Origin: Phycisphaerae bacterium
GTDB lineage: Bacteria > Planctomycetota > Phycisphaerae > Sedimentisphaerales > SM23-30
NCBI GenBank assembly: GCA_021736565.1
Contig: JAIPFO010000258.1
Span: 1-5,786 of the forward strand
Length of the DNA stretch: 5,786 nucleotides
Reading direction: 5' to 3'
Shown here: positions 5,474 through 5,786 of the stretch, one piece after another
How the letters are laid out: each line of letters begins with the position of its first letter
How positions within the stretch are numbered: the first letter of the stretch is position 1
The notes under the pieces: model-generated
Databases searched by the model: none
Told to the model about the DNA's origin: nothing
The model's input: only the letters and a program-made list of their open reading frames with translations
Made by a program: the position numbers and the translations under genes

Positions 5474-5786
5474 GTGGATGATAATAAATACTACTATAGT
5501 GGCTATAATAAATTTAAATTTATTGAAGTATCTAAAATATATGCAACAAATCCAAAGCAGGCAAAAGAGATGTTAAAAGAAAGGGGATTGTGTTCTATTA
5601 CACTATGGGGAGAATCAGAGGCACTATCAGTATGGGGCTGGCCAAGCACCATAGTTACGCATGTATTCAGATGTTATAGCTTAAATTATAAAGATGAAAA
5701 CAAGCTGATTTTTTCTGTACCAAGCACCAATATTGCCAAATGCTTGATTGCGATTGGAATTTTTTCCCCTTTTACATTGTTTTCAT
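5474..5786 (+). CDS. Partial AT-rich open frame, unrecognised protein
   Basis: A frame open for 104 codons runs off the right edge without a stop. The nearest upstream in-frame stop is TGA at 5426-5428. A GTG at 5474, with GAGAG 8 bases upstream, is the best start; there is no in-frame ATG before codon 33. The product begins VDDNKYYYSGYNKFKFIEV, then TNPKQAKEMLKERGLCSITLW, and ends in a hydrophobic stretch (AKCLIAIGIFSPFTLF) that looks like the beginning of a membrane segment. The AxNPxxAxxxLxxxGL pattern faintly recalls the N-terminal region of GspF-type or other small membrane proteins, but this is not enough to name it. AT-rich codons (AAA, ATA, TTA, AGA) contrast with the hydrolase gene, suggesting acquired DNA. 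Confidence 0.5.
   Translation, partial: MDDNKYYYSGYNKFKFIEVSKIYATNPKQAKEMLKERGLCSITLWGESEALSVWGWPSTIVTHVFRCYSLNYKDENKLIFSVPSTNIAKCLIAIGIFSPFTLFS

Overview
The window looks like chromosomal DNA from a Planctomycetota-type bacterium, most likely near Phycisphaerae. The main clue is a secreted pseudopilin-like protein with the N-terminus KRAFTLIELLVVVSIIALL, an NLKQIGL motif and a C-terminal LFVDGH motif; large paralogous sets of such proteins are characteristic of that phylum. A large exported glycoside hydrolase family 2 protein and a YlbF-family protein fit the same picture. The assignment is inferred from family distribution and was not tested by a search. No complete previously undescribed system is evident.

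Layout. (1) Positions 3-248 hold the C-terminal end of a membrane-associated protein entering from the left, perhaps a glycosyltransferase. Its stop overlaps the start of a radical SAM protein with a reduced SPASM-type C-terminus (230-1174). (2) Convergent to it, on the minus strand, lies a YlbF/YmcA-family gene with a GTG start and a strong Shine-Dalgarno (1275-1643). (3) An AT-rich divergent intergenic region leads into the pseudopilin-like gene (1817-2572). (4) The spacer 2573-2848 carries one copy of a 90-bp direct repeat. The second copy (2878-2967) lies inside the first codons of the glycoside hydrolase gene (2849-5218) and contains an alternative start that would give a normal-length signal peptide. 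(5) After the hydrolase the base composition drops sharply. A non-coding AT-rich stretch (5219-5473) is bracketed by two GGTGTC-N-GAC palindromes. It is followed by an AT-rich partial reading frame (5474 to the window end) that is open but unrecognised.

How they work together. The first two genes are probably co-translated and may belong to a surface-glycan or small-molecule modification locus to the left. The hydrolase is exported and probably acts on a polysaccharide or oligosaccharide. The pseudopilin-like protein is also exported or membrane-anchored, but nothing ties it functionally to the hydrolase. The most notable non-coding signals are the 90-bp repeat with palindromic ends at the hydrolase start, and the palindrome-flanked AT-rich segment that marks a compositional boundary.
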